A DNA stretch of 41,153 nucleotides, taken from positions 90,276-131,428 of the forward strand of contig NZ_JYOA01000005.1 of the NCBI RefSeq assembly GCF_000955805.1. Reading direction: 5' to 3'. The notes under the pieces were generated by a model that did not search any database, was not told the origin of the DNA, and saw only the letters and a list, made by a program, of their open reading frames with translations. Positions within the stretch are counted from its first letter, which is position 1. Each line of letters starts with the position of its first letter. The position numbers and the translations under genes were made by a program. Positions 16,874-28,593 of the stretch are shown here, piece by piece. Source of the DNA: Pseudomonas sp. 21. Lineage in GTDB: Bacteria; Pseudomonadota; Gammaproteobacteria; Pseudomonadales; Pseudomonadaceae.

Positions 16874-17230
16874 CTACATGGTATGGGTCGGGCGGTCCGA
16901 CTTCAGCGCGCCGGCGAGGTAGGTCTCGATCTTGTTGCGCGCGGTATTGTCGCCGTCGTTGAACTGCACGCCGATGCCGGCGGCGCGGTTGCCCTGGGCG
17001 CCCTTCGGAGTGATCCAGACCACCTTGCCGGCGACCGGGATCTTTTCTGGCTCGTCCATCAGGTTGAGCAGCATGAAGACCTCATCACCCAGCTTGTAGG
17101 TCTTGTTGGTCGGAATGAACAGCCCACCGTTGCGGATGAACGGCATGTAGGCGGCATACAGCACGGATTTGTCCTTGATGGTCAGGGACAGGATTCCGTT
17201 ACGCGGACCCAGATTTGGTGGCAAGCTCAT
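16874..17230 (-). CDS. pilZ: Type IV pilus assembly protein PilZ
   Basis: This 118-residue protein has exactly the length of P. aeruginosa PilZ. It contains NGILSLTIKDKSVLYAAYMPF, the GGLFIPT strand, VAGKVVWITPKGAQGNRAAGIGVQF and the short acidic C-terminal helix. It lacks the N-terminal RxxxR and D/NxSxxG motifs needed to bind cyclic di-GMP, as is known for the founding PilZ. It acts with FimX and PilB to promote pilus extension. It lies 36 nt downstream of holB on the same strand. Confidence 0.95.
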   Translation of the reverse strand: MSLPPNLGPRNGILSLTIKDKSVLYAAYMPFIRNGGLFIPTNKTYKLGDEVFMLLNLMDEPEKIPVAGKVVWITPKGAQGNRAAGIGVQFNDGDNTARNKIETYLAGALKSDRPTHTM

Positions 17231-17266
17231 TCAGCTGTCCTGGCAGATTTTTCCGATGGCCGGATT

Positions 17267-19998
<2,732 letters not shown>

Positions 19999-20004
19999 CA
20001 CGTA

Positions 20005-20820
20005 TCAGGAATCCAGAAGTTCGCGGAGTTGGCCCTGCAGTTTACGGGTCAGCAGCCCGACCGGCCAAGCGAACTCGGCCACGCCGCGCACCGGCCAGAT
20101 ACCGTAGAGGCTGTTGCAGAGAAAGACCTCATCGGCCTGCGCCAGTTCGCTGTGCTCGATATCACGAATGACAACCGGCACACCCAAGTCGCGAGCGCGC
20201 TCGATGATCTCGGCGCGCATGACGCCGGCAACGCCGCAGCGGCTGAGCTCGGCCGTGACCAGCTCACCCTGCTTCACGACGAACAGGTTGCTGAACACAC
20301 CCTCGACGATCCGCCCGGAAACATCACGCATCAATCCTTCGGCAAACGCGGGGTCGCTCCACTCGGCGCGAGCCAGGACCTGCTCCAGGCGATTGAGGTG
20401 CTTGAGGCCGGCGAGCAGCGGCTGCTCAGCCAGGCGGGTGGCGCAGGGGAAGAGCGTGACGCCCTCCTCGCGGTTCTTCGCCGGGTAGGCCGGCGCAGGC
20501 GAAGCCAGCAACAGGCGGCGCACCTGGGCATCGGCCTGCGGGGCATAGCCGCGCGCGCCTTCGCCGCGGGTCAGTACCAGCTTGGCGACGCCATCGCCGA
20601 GCAAGGTGGAGAAACGCAGGAGTTCGTCTTCGACGAGATCGAGCGAGACAGGCAGGGACAGGCGCCGAACGCCCTCCTCCAGCCTTGCCCGATGGCGTGT
20701 CAGCAGGCGCGGACGGCCTGCTGACACGCGGATGGTCTCGAACAGCCCGTCGCCGTAGGCCAGCCCGCGATCACGCGCGGACAGGGCCTCGCCGCTCTGG
20801 CCGTCGATCCAGCTCAGCAT
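20005..20820 (-). CDS. pabC: Aminodeoxychorismate lyase
   Basis: This 271-residue class IV PLP enzyme converts 4-amino-4-deoxychorismate to p-aminobenzoate plus pyruvate for folate. Motifs are the N-terminal RGLAYGDGLFETIRV, KLVLTRGEGARGY near 85-97, and LKHLNRLEQVLARAEW with the PLP-linked Lys, then SGRIVEGVFSNLFVV. Its ATG shares one base with the fabF stop, so translation is coupled in the conserved fabF-pabC-mltG order. Confidence 0.94.
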   Translation of the reverse strand: MLSWIDGQSGEALSARDRGLAYGDGLFETIRVSAGRPRLLTRHRARLEEGVRRLSLPVSLDLVEDELLRFSTLLGDGVAKLVLTRGEGARGYAPQADAQVRRLLLASPAPAYPAKNREEGVTLFPCATRLAEQPLLAGLKHLNRLEQVLARAEWSDPAFAEGLMRDVSGRIVEGVFSNLFVVKQGELVTAELSRCGVAGVMRAEIIERARDLGVPVVIRDIEHSELAQADEVFLCNSLYGIWPVRGVAEFAWPVGLLTRKLQGQLRELLDS

Positions 20821-22064
20821 CAGCCGTGGAACCGGCGGAACACCAGGGAGCCGTTGGTGCCGCCGAAGCCGAAGGAGTTGGACAGGGCAACGTCGATCGG
20901 ACGTTCCTTGGCCTGATGGGCAACCAGGTCGAGGTCGCAGCCTTCGCTGGGGTTGTCCAGGTTGATGGTCGGCGGAGCCACCTGATCACGCAGCGCGAGC
21001 ACGCAGAAGATCGCCTCGACCGCACCGGCAGCACCCAGCAGGTGGCCGGTCATGGACTTGGTGGAGCTCATCGACAGCTGGTAGGCATGGTCGCCGAAGA
21101 TCGATTTCACCGCGGCGATTTCCGCGATGTCGCCGGCCGGCGTGGAGGTGCCGTGGGCATTGATGTAGTCGACCTGCTCGGGGTTCAGCCCGGCATCGCG
21201 CAGCGCAGCCTTCATGCAACGTGCGGCGCCCGCGCCGTCTTCCGGCGGAGCGGTCATGTGGAAGGCGTCACCGCTCATGCCGAAGCCGACGACCTCAGCG
21301 TAAATGCGTGCGCCGCGAGCCCTGGCGTGCTCCAGCTCTTCCAGCACCAGCGCGCCTGCGCCGTCGGAGAGCACGAAGCCGTCACGGTCCTGATCCCACG
21401 GACGGCTGGCCCTGGTCGGCTCGTCGTTGCGGGTGGACAGTGCGCGAGCGGCGCCGAAGCCGCCCAGGCCAAGACCGCAGGCCGCCATTTCGGACCCGCC
21501 GGCCACCATCACGTCAGCGTCGCCGTAGGCAATGTTGCGCGCGGCCATGCCGATATTGTGGGTGCCGGTGGTGCAGGCGGTGGTGATGGCGTAGTTGGGA
21601 CCCTGCAGACCGAGGTTGATCGACAGGAACCCGGAAACCATGTTGATGACCGAACCAGGCACGAAGAACGGCGAGATGCGCCGCGGGCCCTGTTCGAACA
21701 GCGAACGACAGGTGTTTTCGATGTTGGTCAGACCGCCGATGCCCGAACCGATGGCAACGCCGATGCGCTCCCGGTTGGCGTCGGTGACTTCCAGGCCGGA
21801 GTCGCGCACCGCCTGGTAGCTGGCGGCCAGGCCGTACTGGATGAACAGGTCGAGTTTGCGAGCTTCCTTGGCGGACATGTATTGCTCGACGTCGAACCCT
21901 TTCACCGAGCCGCCGAAACGGGTGGCAAAGGCGGACAGGTCCATGTGTTCGATCGGGGCGATACCGCTGCGCCCGGCGAGAATGCCTTCCCAACTGCTCG
22001 GCACATCCACACCCAGGGGCGACAACATACCCATGCCAGTGATGACTACGCGTCTACGCGACAC
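20820..22064 (-). CDS. fabF: 3-oxoacyl-ACP synthase II (FabF1)
   Basis: This 414-residue condensing enzyme extends acyl-ACP with malonyl-ACP and matters for unsaturated fatty-acid and temperature-adapted synthesis. The active-site set is complete: C164 (TTACTTGTH), H304 ([11 protein letters not shown]), K336 (STKSMTGH) and H341. The C-terminal [10 protein letters not shown] loop is present. The start is a GTG with GAGGA about 9 nt upstream, as is usual in pseudomonads. It follows acpP across 118 nt that holds a terminator and a second hairpin. Confidence 0.96.
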   Translation of the reverse strand: MSRRRVVITGMGMLSPLGVDVPSSWEGILAGRSGIAPIEHMDLSAFATRFGGSVKGFDVEQYMSAKEARKLDLFIQYGLAASYQAVRDSGLEVTDANRERIGVAIGSGIGGLTNIENTCRSLFEQGPRRISPFFVPGSVINMVSGFLSINLGLQGPNYAITTACTTGTHNIGMAARNIAYGDADVMVAGGSEMAACGLGLGGFGAARALSTRNDEPTRASRPWDQDRDGFVLSDGAGALVLEELEHARARGARIYAEVVGFGMSGDAFHMTAPPEDGAGAARCMKAALRDAGLNPEQVDYINAHGTSTPAGDIAEIAAVKSIFGDHAYQLSMSSTKSMTGHLLGAAGAVEAIFCVLALRDQVAPPTINLDNPSEGCDLDLVAHQAKERPIDVALSNSFGFGGTNGSLVFRRFHG

Positions 22065-22094
22065 TGTGACTTCCTCTCATGTGTTTCACGGCAA

Positions 22095-22118
22095 TAACGC
22101 CGGCTGATGCCGGCGTTA
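22095..22118 (-). repeat. Perfect hairpin in the acpP-fabF intergenic region
   Basis: TAACGCCGGC-TGAT-GCCGGCGTTA is a perfect 10-bp stem with a 4-nt loop. It lies between the acpP terminator and the fabF ribosome site. In the minus direction it has no long T tract; it could stabilise the acpP 3' end or gate read-through into fabF. Confidence 0.8.
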
Positions 22119-22121
22119 AAG

Positions 22122-22156
22122 AAAAGCCGCACGCCTTTGCAGGCCGTGCGGCTTCT
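22122..22156 (-). terminator. acpP terminator
   Basis: The stem AAGCCGCACG (22124-22133) / CGTGCGGCTT (22145-22154) is followed on the minus strand by TTTTCTTT. It comes 29 nt after the acpP stop, consistent with acpP being expressed at high level mostly as its own transcript. Confidence 0.88.
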
Positions 22157-22182
22157 TTCGTCGGGGAACCGACGACTACGTC

Positions 22183-22419
22183 TTATGCCTGGTGGGCAAC
22201 GATGTAGTCGATGGCTTCCTGAACGGTGGTGATCTTTTCGGCTTGCTCGTCGGGGATTTCGGTCTCGAATTCCTCTTCCAGAGCCATCACCAGCTCAACG
22301 GTGTCAAGGGAGTCGGCGCCCAGGTCTTCGACGAAGGAAGCGCTGTTGGTGACTTCTTCTTCCTTAACGCCGAGTTGCTCAGCAACGATCTTCTTGACGC
22401 GTTCTTCGATGGTGCTCAT
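22183..22419 (-). CDS. acpP: Acyl carrier protein
   Basis: This 78-residue, very acidic four-helix protein carries growing acyl chains on a 4'-phosphopantetheine arm attached to S37 of the [17 protein letters not shown] motif. Length and sequence match primary-metabolism AcpP. AGGAG lies about 12 nt upstream and AAGG very near the ATG. It has its own probable promoter and terminator, in keeping with its abundance. Confidence 0.97.
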   Translation of the reverse strand: MSTIEERVKKIVAEQLGVKEEEVTNSASFVEDLGADSLDTVELVMALEEEFETEIPDEQAEKITTVQEAIDYIVAHQA

Positions 22420-22469
22420 ACCTTGTTTTCACTCCTATGGACAATCCGTACAGCTGGGCTGCGGGTAAG

Positions 22470-22497
22470 TGTATAGAAAGGGTTTTCTGCATTTCAA
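22470..22497 (-). promoter_or_regulatory. Putative acpP promoter
   Basis: On the minus strand, TTGAAA (plus 22492-22497) and TATACA (plus 22470-22475) stand 16 nt apart, within the 192-nt fabG-acpP gap. The predicted leader is about 45 nt. The -35 is strong and the -10 moderate. Confidence 0.55.
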
Positions 22498-22611
22498 GCT
22501 GAACGCTGACGCCCCTTCGCGACAACCCAGATGCTCTGTCTATTCCAGCGTTACGACGCTTGGATAACTTTAGACAGCGCATATGACATCGCCACGAAGG
22601 AACTCGTCACA

Positions 22612-23355
22612 TCAGCTCATGTACATTCCGCCATTCACCGGTACCGTGGCACCCGTAACATAAGCTGCGCCCTCGGAAGCGAGGAATGCTACCACTTTGG
22701 CGATCTCTTCGGCTTGTCCCAGTCGACCCAGAGGAATCTGGCCGAGCAGCGCTTCACGCTGGGCCTCGGGCAGTTCGCGAGTCATGTCGGTGTCGATGAA
22801 GCCCGGAGCAACCGCGTTGACAGTGATAGCACGGGAACCGACTTCACGCGCCAGGGCGCGGGTGAAGCCTTCCAGGCCGGCCTTGGCAGCCGCGTAGTTG
22901 GTCTGCCCGGCGTTGCCCATGGCGCCGACGACGGAGCCGATATTGATGATGCGACCCCAGCGAGCCTTGGTCATGCCGCGCAGGACGGCTTTCGACAGAC
23001 GGTAGAGGCTGTTGAGGTTGGTGTTGACCACATCGAACCACTCGTCGTCTTTCATTCGCATCAGCAGGTTATCGCGGGTGATGCCTGCGTTATTGACGAC
23101 GATAGCCGGTGCGCCGGATTCTTTCTGGATGGCTTCGACAACGGCGGTCACGGACTCGTCGTTGGACACATCCAGGACCATGCCCGAACCCTGGATGCCG
23201 TTTTCCTTGAGGTACTCGGAAATTTTCTGCGCGCCGGACTCGCTGGTGGCGGTGCCGACCACGGTGGCGCCCATGCGACCCAGTTCCAGTGCGATGGCCT
23301 GACCGATACCACGGCTCGCGCCGGTAACCAGGGCAACCTTACCTTGCAGACTCAT
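22612..23355 (-). CDS. fabG: 3-oxoacyl-ACP reductase FabG
   Basis: This 247-residue short-chain dehydrogenase uses NADPH to reduce 3-oxoacyl-ACP. It has the TGASRGIG cofactor motif (11-18), NNAG near 88-91, and the catalytic set N114, S141, Y154 and K158 (YAAAK). The C-terminus VPVNGGMYMS is typical. It follows fabD by 14 nt and precedes acpP by 192 nt. Confidence 0.96.
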   Translation of the reverse strand: MSLQGKVALVTGASRGIGQAIALELGRMGATVVGTATSESGAQKISEYLKENGIQGSGMVLDVSNDESVTAVVEAIQKESGAPAIVVNNAGITRDNLLMRMKDDEWFDVVNTNLNSLYRLSKAVLRGMTKARWGRIINIGSVVGAMGNAGQTNYAAAKAGLEGFTRALAREVGSRAITVNAVAPGFIDTDMTRELPEAQREALLGQIPLGRLGQAEEIAKVVAFLASEGAAYVTGATVPVNGGMYMS

Positions 23356-23369
23356 GCCTTATCTCCTGT

Positions 23370-24308
23370 TCAAGCCAGAGCCGCGCGGGCTGCACCGAAG
23401 GCATCCGCGGAATCCAGGTTGTGGGTGGTCACGCCCTTGGCGCAACGCTTGTTCAAACCAGCCAGCACCTTGCCCGGACCGCATTCGACCAGGTCGGCGA
23501 CGCCCTTTTCGGCCAGCAACTGCACGCTCTCGACCCAGCGGACCGGGCTGTACAGCTGCGCCAGCAGGTCGCGCTTGAGCGCGGCCAGATCGGCCGGAAC
23601 CTGGGCGGTAACGTTCTGTACCAGGGCGATCTGTGGCATCTGCCACTGAACGGCCTCGACAGCCTCGGCGAAACGCTCGGCGGCCGGGCGCATCAGCTCG
23701 CAGTGCGAAGGCACACTGACCGGCAGCGCAACAGCACGCTTGGCGCCACGAGCCTTGCACGCCTCGATGGCACGCTCGACAGCCTTGGCCGCACCAGCGA
23801 TCACTACCTGGCCCGGCGCATTGAAGTTCACAGCACTGACCACTTCGCCCTGGGCCGCTTCGGCGCAGGCCGCGAGCACATCAGCGTCTTCCAGGCCCAG
23901 GATGGCGGCCATGCCGCCAGTGCCCGCAGGAACAGCTTCCTGCATCAATTGGCCACGACGCTCGACCAGCTTCACCGCATCGGCGAAAGCCAGGCTGCCG
24001 GCGGCGACCAGCGCGGAGTACTCACCCAGGCTGTGGCCGGCGACATAAGCCGGCAGCACACCACCTTCGGACTGCCACAGGCGCCACAGGGCGATGGAGA
24101 CAGTGAGAATGGCGGGCTGGGTCTTGTCGGTCTGGTTCAGGCGCTCTTCCGGGCCGTCCTGCACCAGAGCCCAGAGGTCATAACCCAGAGCAGCGGAAGC
24201 TTCGGCGAAGGTATCGCGCACGATGGCGTGCTGGGCACCCAGCTCGGCAAGCATGCCGAGCGACTGCGAACCTTGACCGGGGAATACGAAGGCGAGGGAT
24301 GCGGACAT
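23370..24308 (-). CDS. fabD: Malonyl-CoA:ACP transacylase FabD
   Basis: This 312-residue enzyme loads malonyl units onto ACP. Motifs are FPGQGSQ near the N-terminus (9-15), the nucleophile S93 in GHSLGEYSAL, the RRGQLMQEAVP segment with its substrate-binding Arg, and H202 (VPSHCELM). It is separated from plsX by 104 nt without a fabH gene and followed closely by fabG. Confidence 0.96.
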   Translation of the reverse strand: MSASLAFVFPGQGSQSLGMLAELGAQHAIVRDTFAEASAALGYDLWALVQDGPEERLNQTDKTQPAILTVSIALWRLWQSEGGVLPAYVAGHSLGEYSALVAAGSLAFADAVKLVERRGQLMQEAVPAGTGGMAAILGLEDADVLAACAEAAQGEVVSAVNFNAPGQVVIAGAAKAVERAIEACKARGAKRAVALPVSVPSHCELMRPAAERFAEAVEAVQWQMPQIALVQNVTAQVPADLAALKRDLLAQLYSPVRWVESVQLLAEKGVADLVECGPGKVLAGLNKRCAKGVTTHNLDSADAFGAARAALA

Positions 24309-24412
24309 TGCAACAGGTCCCTTTTGTCTGTGTCGTCAAATGGATAGCGCCGGCGAAAGCCTGGCGCATTGAACTGACAGTTGGATGACGGTCTGACGAC
24401 CGCGGTCACACA

Positions 24413-25420
24413 TTAGAGCAGATGTTCCAATCGGCCATGCAGCCGCTGGGGCAGATTCTCGCGAACTTCCAACAGCGCGCGACGCAAGGCGCTCTGAATG
24501 CCCTCTTCTTTCGCACTGCCGTGACTCTTCACCACGATGCCCTGCAACCCGAGGAAACTCGCGCCATTGTGCTGGGAAGGCGTGAGGTCGCCACGCAGCC
24601 GACGCAGGAAAGGCATCGCCATCAGCCCGACCGCCTTGGCCGGCAGACTGGAGTTGAACAATTCCTCCAGACGCGCCGCAACCATCGCCGCCAACCCTTC
24701 GCTGGACTTGAGCAGGATGTTGCCGACGAAACCGTCGCACACCACCACATCCGCCAGCCCGCGATACAGGCCGTCGCCTTCGATGTAGCCGATGTAATTC
24801 ACACCACGCGCCTGCTGCAGGAGACTGGCCGCCAGCTTCACCTGCTGGTTGCCCTTGATGTCTTCGGTGCCGACATTCAACAGCGCCACCCGAGGGCTGC
24901 TCTTGCCCAGCGCTTCCGCAGCCACGGCACCCATGACGGCGAACTGATAGAGATGCTCGGCACTGCAATCGACATTGGCGCCCAGGTCGAGCAGATGGCA
25001 GTGGCCACCCTGCGTCGGTACGGCAGTCACCATCGCCGGACGATCGATGCCGGGCAGGGTTTTCAACAGGTAGCGGGACAACGCCATCAGCGCACCGGTA
25101 TTACCAGCACTGACGCAGGCATGGGCCTTGCCATCACGAACCAGCTCGAGGGCAACACGCATGGAGGAATCGGGCTTGCCACGCAACGCCTGGGACGGAC
25201 GCTCGTCCATCGTGACGATTTCGCTGGCATGGTGAACATGAAGACGCTGACGCTCGACCGGAGAAAGGCCGCGCAGGCGTTCTTCTATCAGAGGGGCTTG
25301 GCCGACGAGGACCAGCTGGAGGGAAGCATATTCGGCCAGAAAGGAAATGCAGGCCGGGACAATGCAGTGGGGACCGTAGTCCCCACCCATTGCATCAATC
25401 GCGATGATTGGTGCGGACAA
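24413..25420 (-). CDS. plsX: Phosphate acyltransferase PlsX
   Basis: This 335-residue peripheral membrane enzyme makes acyl-phosphate from acyl-ACP, the first step of phospholipid synthesis with PlsY. Typical segments are [11 protein letters not shown] at the N-terminus, [35 protein letters not shown] and [13 protein letters not shown]. The start is a TTG three nt after rpmF; the homologous protein begins precisely there ([12 protein letters not shown]) and no ATG precedes it. The rare start codon may limit its level relative to rpmF. Confidence 0.95.
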   Translation of the reverse strand: MSAPIIAIDAMGGDYGPHCIVPACISFLAEYASLQLVLVGQAPLIEERLRGLSPVERQRLHVHHASEIVTMDERPSQALRGKPDSSMRVALELVRDGKAHACVSAGNTGALMALSRYLLKTLPGIDRPAMVTAVPTQGGHCHLLDLGANVDCSAEHLYQFAVMGAVAAEALGKSSPRVALLNVGTEDIKGNQQVKLAASLLQQARGVNYIGYIEGDGLYRGLADVVVCDGFVGNILLKSSEGLAAMVAARLEELFNSSLPAKAVGLMAMPFLRRLRGDLTPSQHNGASFLGLQGIVVKSHGSAKEEGIQSALRRALLEVRENLPQRLHGRLEHLL

Positions 25421-25423
25421 AGA

Positions 25424-25606
25424 TTACTCGTCAGAGCCTTTGTCTACGACCTTGCGGCCGCGATAGAAACCGTCCGGGGAGACGTGGTGGCGCAGGTGAA
25501 CTTCACCGGTGCTCTTTTCCACGGACAGAGCGTTCGCATCCAGGGCATCGTGCGAACGACGCATGTCACGAGCGGAACGGGATTTTTTGTTCTGCTGAAC
25601 AGCCAT
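25424..25606 (-). CDS. rpmF: 50S ribosomal protein L32
   Basis: This 60-residue basic protein begins [22 protein letters not shown] as bL32 does. The zinc cysteines of some L32 proteins are absent (C- paralogue type), as is normal for Pseudomonas and E. coli. It lies between yceD (13-nt gap) and plsX (3-nt gap) in the conserved yceD-rpmF-plsX operon. Confidence 0.97.
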   Translation of the reverse strand: MAVQQNKKSRSARDMRRSHDALDANALSVEKSTGEVHLRHHVSPDGFYRGRKVVDKGSDE

Positions 25607-25619
25607 GATTGATTAACTC

Positions 25620-26150
25620 CTAAACGTTTGGGTCACGCTTCAACTGCGCCAGTACGCTGAACGGATTGGGCCGCTCTTCGACGTTCTCGCTCGGTTCGGG
25701 CGCTGTAGCGTATCCCACCGGCTGCTGGCAATCCTCAGGGTCATGGACCGGCACGATGGGCAAGGCGAGCAGCAACTCGTCCTCAGCCAGCGAGGTCAGG
25801 TCGATGGGGTCATCCCCCACTTCCAACGCATCGTAGCCACTGGGCAGATCATCGATCGACTTGCCTTCCGGGATGATGACGTAATCGTACTCACCACCCA
25901 CATGGAATTTGGCCGGCTCGAGACAGCGCTGGCATACCATGCTCACCTCGCCATTGAGCTCGACGTGCATGACCGCCAGTTTCTGCTGATCACGGAAGAA
26001 GGAAAACTTCGCGTGAACATCGCCATCACTGCTGGTCAATTGCTCGCTGAGACGTGCCATCTTGGCGATCGGCAGCACACCCTCGAGGGTGGCGGCGCGC
26101 TCTACCAATTTGCGCGGATCAACGTGAGGTGGTATCGGTCCATTCAACAT
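25620..26150 (-). CDS. yceD: YceD (DUF177), 23S rRNA accumulation protein
   Basis: This 176-residue DUF177 protein is linked in bacteria to 23S rRNA accumulation and ribosome assembly. It begins MLNGPIPPHVDPRKL, has a conserved CQRCLEP motif in the middle, and an acidic C-terminal half ending NPFSVLAQLK. Start is the ATG ending at 26150, matching related proteins; a further eight codons upstream would run through the promoter. The predicted transcript start is only about 3 nt before this ATG. First gene of yceD-rpmF-plsX. Confidence 0.92.
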   Translation of the reverse strand: MLNGPIPPHVDPRKLVERAATLEGVLPIAKMARLSEQLTSSDGDVHAKFSFFRDQQKLAVMHVELNGEVSMVCQRCLEPAKFHVGGEYDYVIIPEGKSIDDLPSGYDALEVGDDPIDLTSLAEDELLLALPIVPVHDPEDCQQPVGYATAPEPSENVEERPNPFSVLAQLKRDPNV

Positions 26151-26159
26151 AAGCGCGCC

Positions 26160-26187
26160 ATTATAGGGATGCACCCGAAGCTGTCAA
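26160..26187 (-). promoter_or_regulatory. Consensus sigma-70 promoter of yceD-rpmF-plsX
   Basis: On the minus strand a perfect TTGACA (plus 26182-26187) and a perfect TATAAT (plus 26160-26165) are separated by 16 nt. The start of transcription should be near 26153, almost at the yceD ATG. Confidence 0.82.
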
Positions 26188-26262
26188 AGGAAATTAGCCA
26201 TAAACAGCTGTATGGACAGCCCTTTTCGCTAGAATCGCGGCGACGCTCCGAAGGAATTCTCC

Positions 26263-26841
26263 ATGCTACCCCTGATCCTTGCTTCCAGCTCGCCCTACCG
26301 CCGCGAATTGCTGCAGCGCCTGCGCCTGCCGTTCGAATGCGCCAGCCCCGACATCGACGAAACCCCACTGCCCGGCGAGGGCGCAGAACAACTGGTACGC
26401 CGACTGGCGGAAAGCAAAGCTCGCACCCTGGCCCAGCATTACCCCGCCCACCTGATCATCGGCTCTGATCAGGCCGCGGTTAACGGCAGCCGGATTCTTG
26501 GCAAACCACACAACCTCGAGCGCGCGACCGAACAACTGAAGGATGCCAGCGGCAAGAGCGTCAGCTTCCTCACCGGACTCTGCCTGCTCAATAGCCAGAA
26601 CGGTGTAGCCCAGATCGATTGCGTGCCTTTTACCGTGCACTTCCGCAACCTCGACGATGCACGCATCCGCCGCTACCTGGAGGCCGAACAACCCTTCGAC
26701 TGCGCCGGCAGCTTCAAGGCCGAAGGCCTGGGCGTCAGCCTGTTCCGCTCCACCGAAGGCGAAGACGCCACCAGCCTGGTCGGCCTGCCGCTGATTCGCC
26801 TGGTGGACATGCTGCTTGCCGAGCAGGTAGAAATCCCCTGA
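26263..26841 (+). CDS. Maf-family nucleotide pyrophosphatase (YceF type)
   Basis: This 192-residue house-cleaning pyrophosphatase of the Maf family has substrate-binding SSSPYRRELL at 8-17, DIDE at 30-33, ESKA near 50, the catalytic Asp D69 (IIGSDQ) and CAGSFKAEGLG near 154-164. In the YceF subfamily the preferred substrate is m7GTP. AAGGAA lies 7 nt before the ATG. TAGAAT at 26230-26235 may be its -10 element. It is divergent from yceD and convergent with sppA. Confidence 0.92.
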   Translation: MLPLILASSSPYRRELLQRLRLPFECASPDIDETPLPGEGAEQLVRRLAESKARTLAQHYPAHLIIGSDQAAVNGSRILGKPHNLERATEQLKDASGKSVSFLTGLCLLNSQNGVAQIDCVPFTVHFRNLDDARIRRYLEAEQPFDCAGSFKAEGLGVSLFRSTEGEDATSLVGLPLIRLVDMLLAEQVEIP

Positions 26842-26859
26842 CCTGGACAACTTGAAACG

Positions 26860-26888
26860 GAAAGGCCCGGCAATCGCCGGGCCTTTTC
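26860..26888. terminator. Bidirectional terminator between maf and sppA
   Basis: The hairpin AAGGCCCGGC-AATC-GCCGGGCCTT is flanked by A and T runs and placed between convergent genes. Confidence 0.9.
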
Positions 26889-26906
26889 CTTCCTTATATA
26901 AGGAAG
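26889..26906. repeat. Perfect 18-bp AT-centred palindrome before the sppA stop
   Basis: CTTCCTTATATAAGGAAG is fully self-complementary. It directly abuts the maf/sppA terminator and ends 5 nt before the sppA stop codon. It may extend the terminator or bind a protein; neither is shown. Confidence 0.7.
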
Positions 26907-26911
26907 CGCAC

Positions 26912-27907
26912 TCAGCGCAGGACCGGCCCCTGCCAGCCCATCCACATCGCCATGCGCTCGGCAACACTGGCGCCCAACTTCTTGGTGAAGCGGTCGAAGG
27001 CCGTTTCCTGGACGGTGTAGTCCACGATCTCCTTCTCCTTGATGATCTCGCGCGCCACGTAGCTTGAGCTGCCCAGACCATCGATCAACCCCAACTGCAG
27101 CGCCTGCTCGCCGGACCAGATCAGACCGGAGAACAGCTCCGGATGATCCTTGTCCTTCAGGCGATCGCCGCGCCCCTTCTTCACCACATCGATGAACTGC
27201 TTGTGGGTGGTGTCCAGAACCTGTTGCCAGAAAGCCGTTTCATCCGCCTTCTGCGGCTGGAACGGATCAAGGAACGCCTTGTGCTCGCCCGAGGTGTAGA
27301 TACGGCGATCCACACCCAGCTTTTCCATGGTGCCGACGAAGCCGAAAGTCGCCGCTGTCACACCAATGGAGCCGACCAGACTGGCCTTGTCGGCGTAGAT
27401 CTCATCGGCCGCACTGGCGATGTAATACGCACCGGAGGCACCCAGATCACTGATGACCGCATAGACCTTGATATCCGGATGCTCACCGCGCAGGCGCTTG
27501 ATTTCATCGTAGACATAGCCGGACTGCACCGGGCTGCCGCCCGGACTGTTGATACGCAGGACGATACCCTTGGTGCCGGCATCCTCGAACGCGGAACGCA
27601 GCGCGCCAACGATGTTATCGGCACTGGCCGGCTCGTTGTCGGCGATCATGCCTTTCACCTCGATCAGCGCCGTGTGGCTGGCACTGCGCGACGCAGACTT
27701 GGACAAACCACTGAAAGGGCTGAACAGCGCCAATGCACCGAACAGATAAACGAAAGTCAGCAACTTGAAGAAGATACCCCAGCGACGTGACCGGCGCTGC
27801 TCCTGGACCCCGGCCAGCACGGCCTTCTCCAGCAACTTCCAGCTCTTGTCGTCACCTGCCGTGGCTTGCGCAGCCTTGCTATCGTCCGCCTTCCATTCAT
27901 CCGACAT
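26912..27907 (-). CDS. sppA: Signal peptide peptidase SppA, short (36K) type
   Basis: This 331-residue S49 serine peptidase is anchored by one membrane segment (about 44-63) and degrades cleaved signal peptides. INSPGGSP (120-127) forms the oxyanion region, the nucleophile is S158 (GASGAYY) and the general base is K210 (TSGEHKAFLDP), the same 52-residue spacing as in short SppA enzymes. A charged cytosolic N-terminus precedes the anchor. Its ATG shares one base with the stop of the HAD phosphatase gene. Confidence 0.93.
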   Translation of the reverse strand: MSDEWKADDSKAAQATAGDDKSWKLLEKAVLAGVQEQRRSRRWGIFFKLLTFVYLFGALALFSPFSGLSKSASRSASHTALIEVKGMIADNEPASADNIVGALRSAFEDAGTKGIVLRINSPGGSPVQSGYVYDEIKRLRGEHPDIKVYAVISDLGASGAYYIASAADEIYADKASLVGSIGVTAATFGFVGTMEKLGVDRRIYTSGEHKAFLDPFQPQKADETAFWQQVLDTTHKQFIDVVKKGRGDRLKDKDHPELFSGLIWSGEQALQLGLIDGLGSSSYVAREIIKEKEIVDYTVQETAFDRFTKKLGASVAERMAMWMGWQGPVLR

Positions 27908-28593
27908 CAGTTGCCTACCTCGAGCACCGGTTTGACCGAGCGCCCGGCGAGCCAGGCGCGCAATTCATTGAAATGATTCACTTCCAGCGCCGGAGCATAG
28001 TCCCGAAGGATCTCCAGCGACTGAGCACCATAGCCCACCGCCACCGAATCCATGCCGGCACGGCGCGCCATTTCCAGATCGAAGGGCGAATCGCCCACCA
28101 TCAACGCATCGCGGGCATCGACCCGGCAATGGTCGAGAATCTCGTGCAGCATGCGCGGATCCGGCTTGCTCGCCGACTCATCAGCGGCACGGGTGATATC
28201 GAAGAAGTCAGTCCAGCCCTGCCCCGCCAGCACGCGATCCAGCCCGCGGCGATTCTTGCCGGTAGCGACCGCCAACTGATAGCCCGCCGCGCGAAACTCG
28301 GCCATGGCCTCAGCCACGCCCGGGAACAGCGGCGAAGGCTGCACCTCCAGGCTCAGGTAGTGATTACCGTAATCAAGACGGAAGCGATCCAGCGGCTCGC
28401 CCTCCTCCACCTCCGGGTACAGCGTCTGGATAGCTTCCGGCAGACCCAGACCGATGATGCCCTTGATGGCCGCATCGCTGCGCTGCGGAAGACCGGAGCC
28501 GACTGCCGCTACCCGCATCGCCTCGACGATACGACCGATGGAGTCCACCAGCGTGCCATCCCAGTCGAAGATCAGCAGGGAATACTCACGCAT
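27907..28593 (-). CDS. HAD-superfamily phosphatase (Gph-like)
   Basis: This 228-residue HAD hydrolase has motif [11 protein letters not shown] (nucleophile D10, general acid D12), motif [12 protein letters not shown], and motifs [16 protein letters not shown] and [16 protein letters not shown]. It resembles phosphoglycolate phosphatases and pyrophosphatases; the true substrate is unknown. The start ATG ends at 28593, overlapping rluC by 8 nt. The longer open frame lies inside rluC and is rejected. Confidence 0.92.
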   Translation of the reverse strand: MREYSLLIFDWDGTLVDSIGRIVEAMRVAAVGSGLPQRSDAAIKGIIGLGLPEAIQTLYPEVEEGEPLDRFRLDYGNHYLSLEVQPSPLFPGVAEAMAEFRAAGYQLAVATGKNRRGLDRVLAGQGWTDFFDITRAADESASKPDPRMLHEILDHCRVDARDALMVGDSPFDLEMARRAGMDSVAVGYGAQSLEILRDYAPALEVNHFNELRAWLAGRSVKPVLEVGN

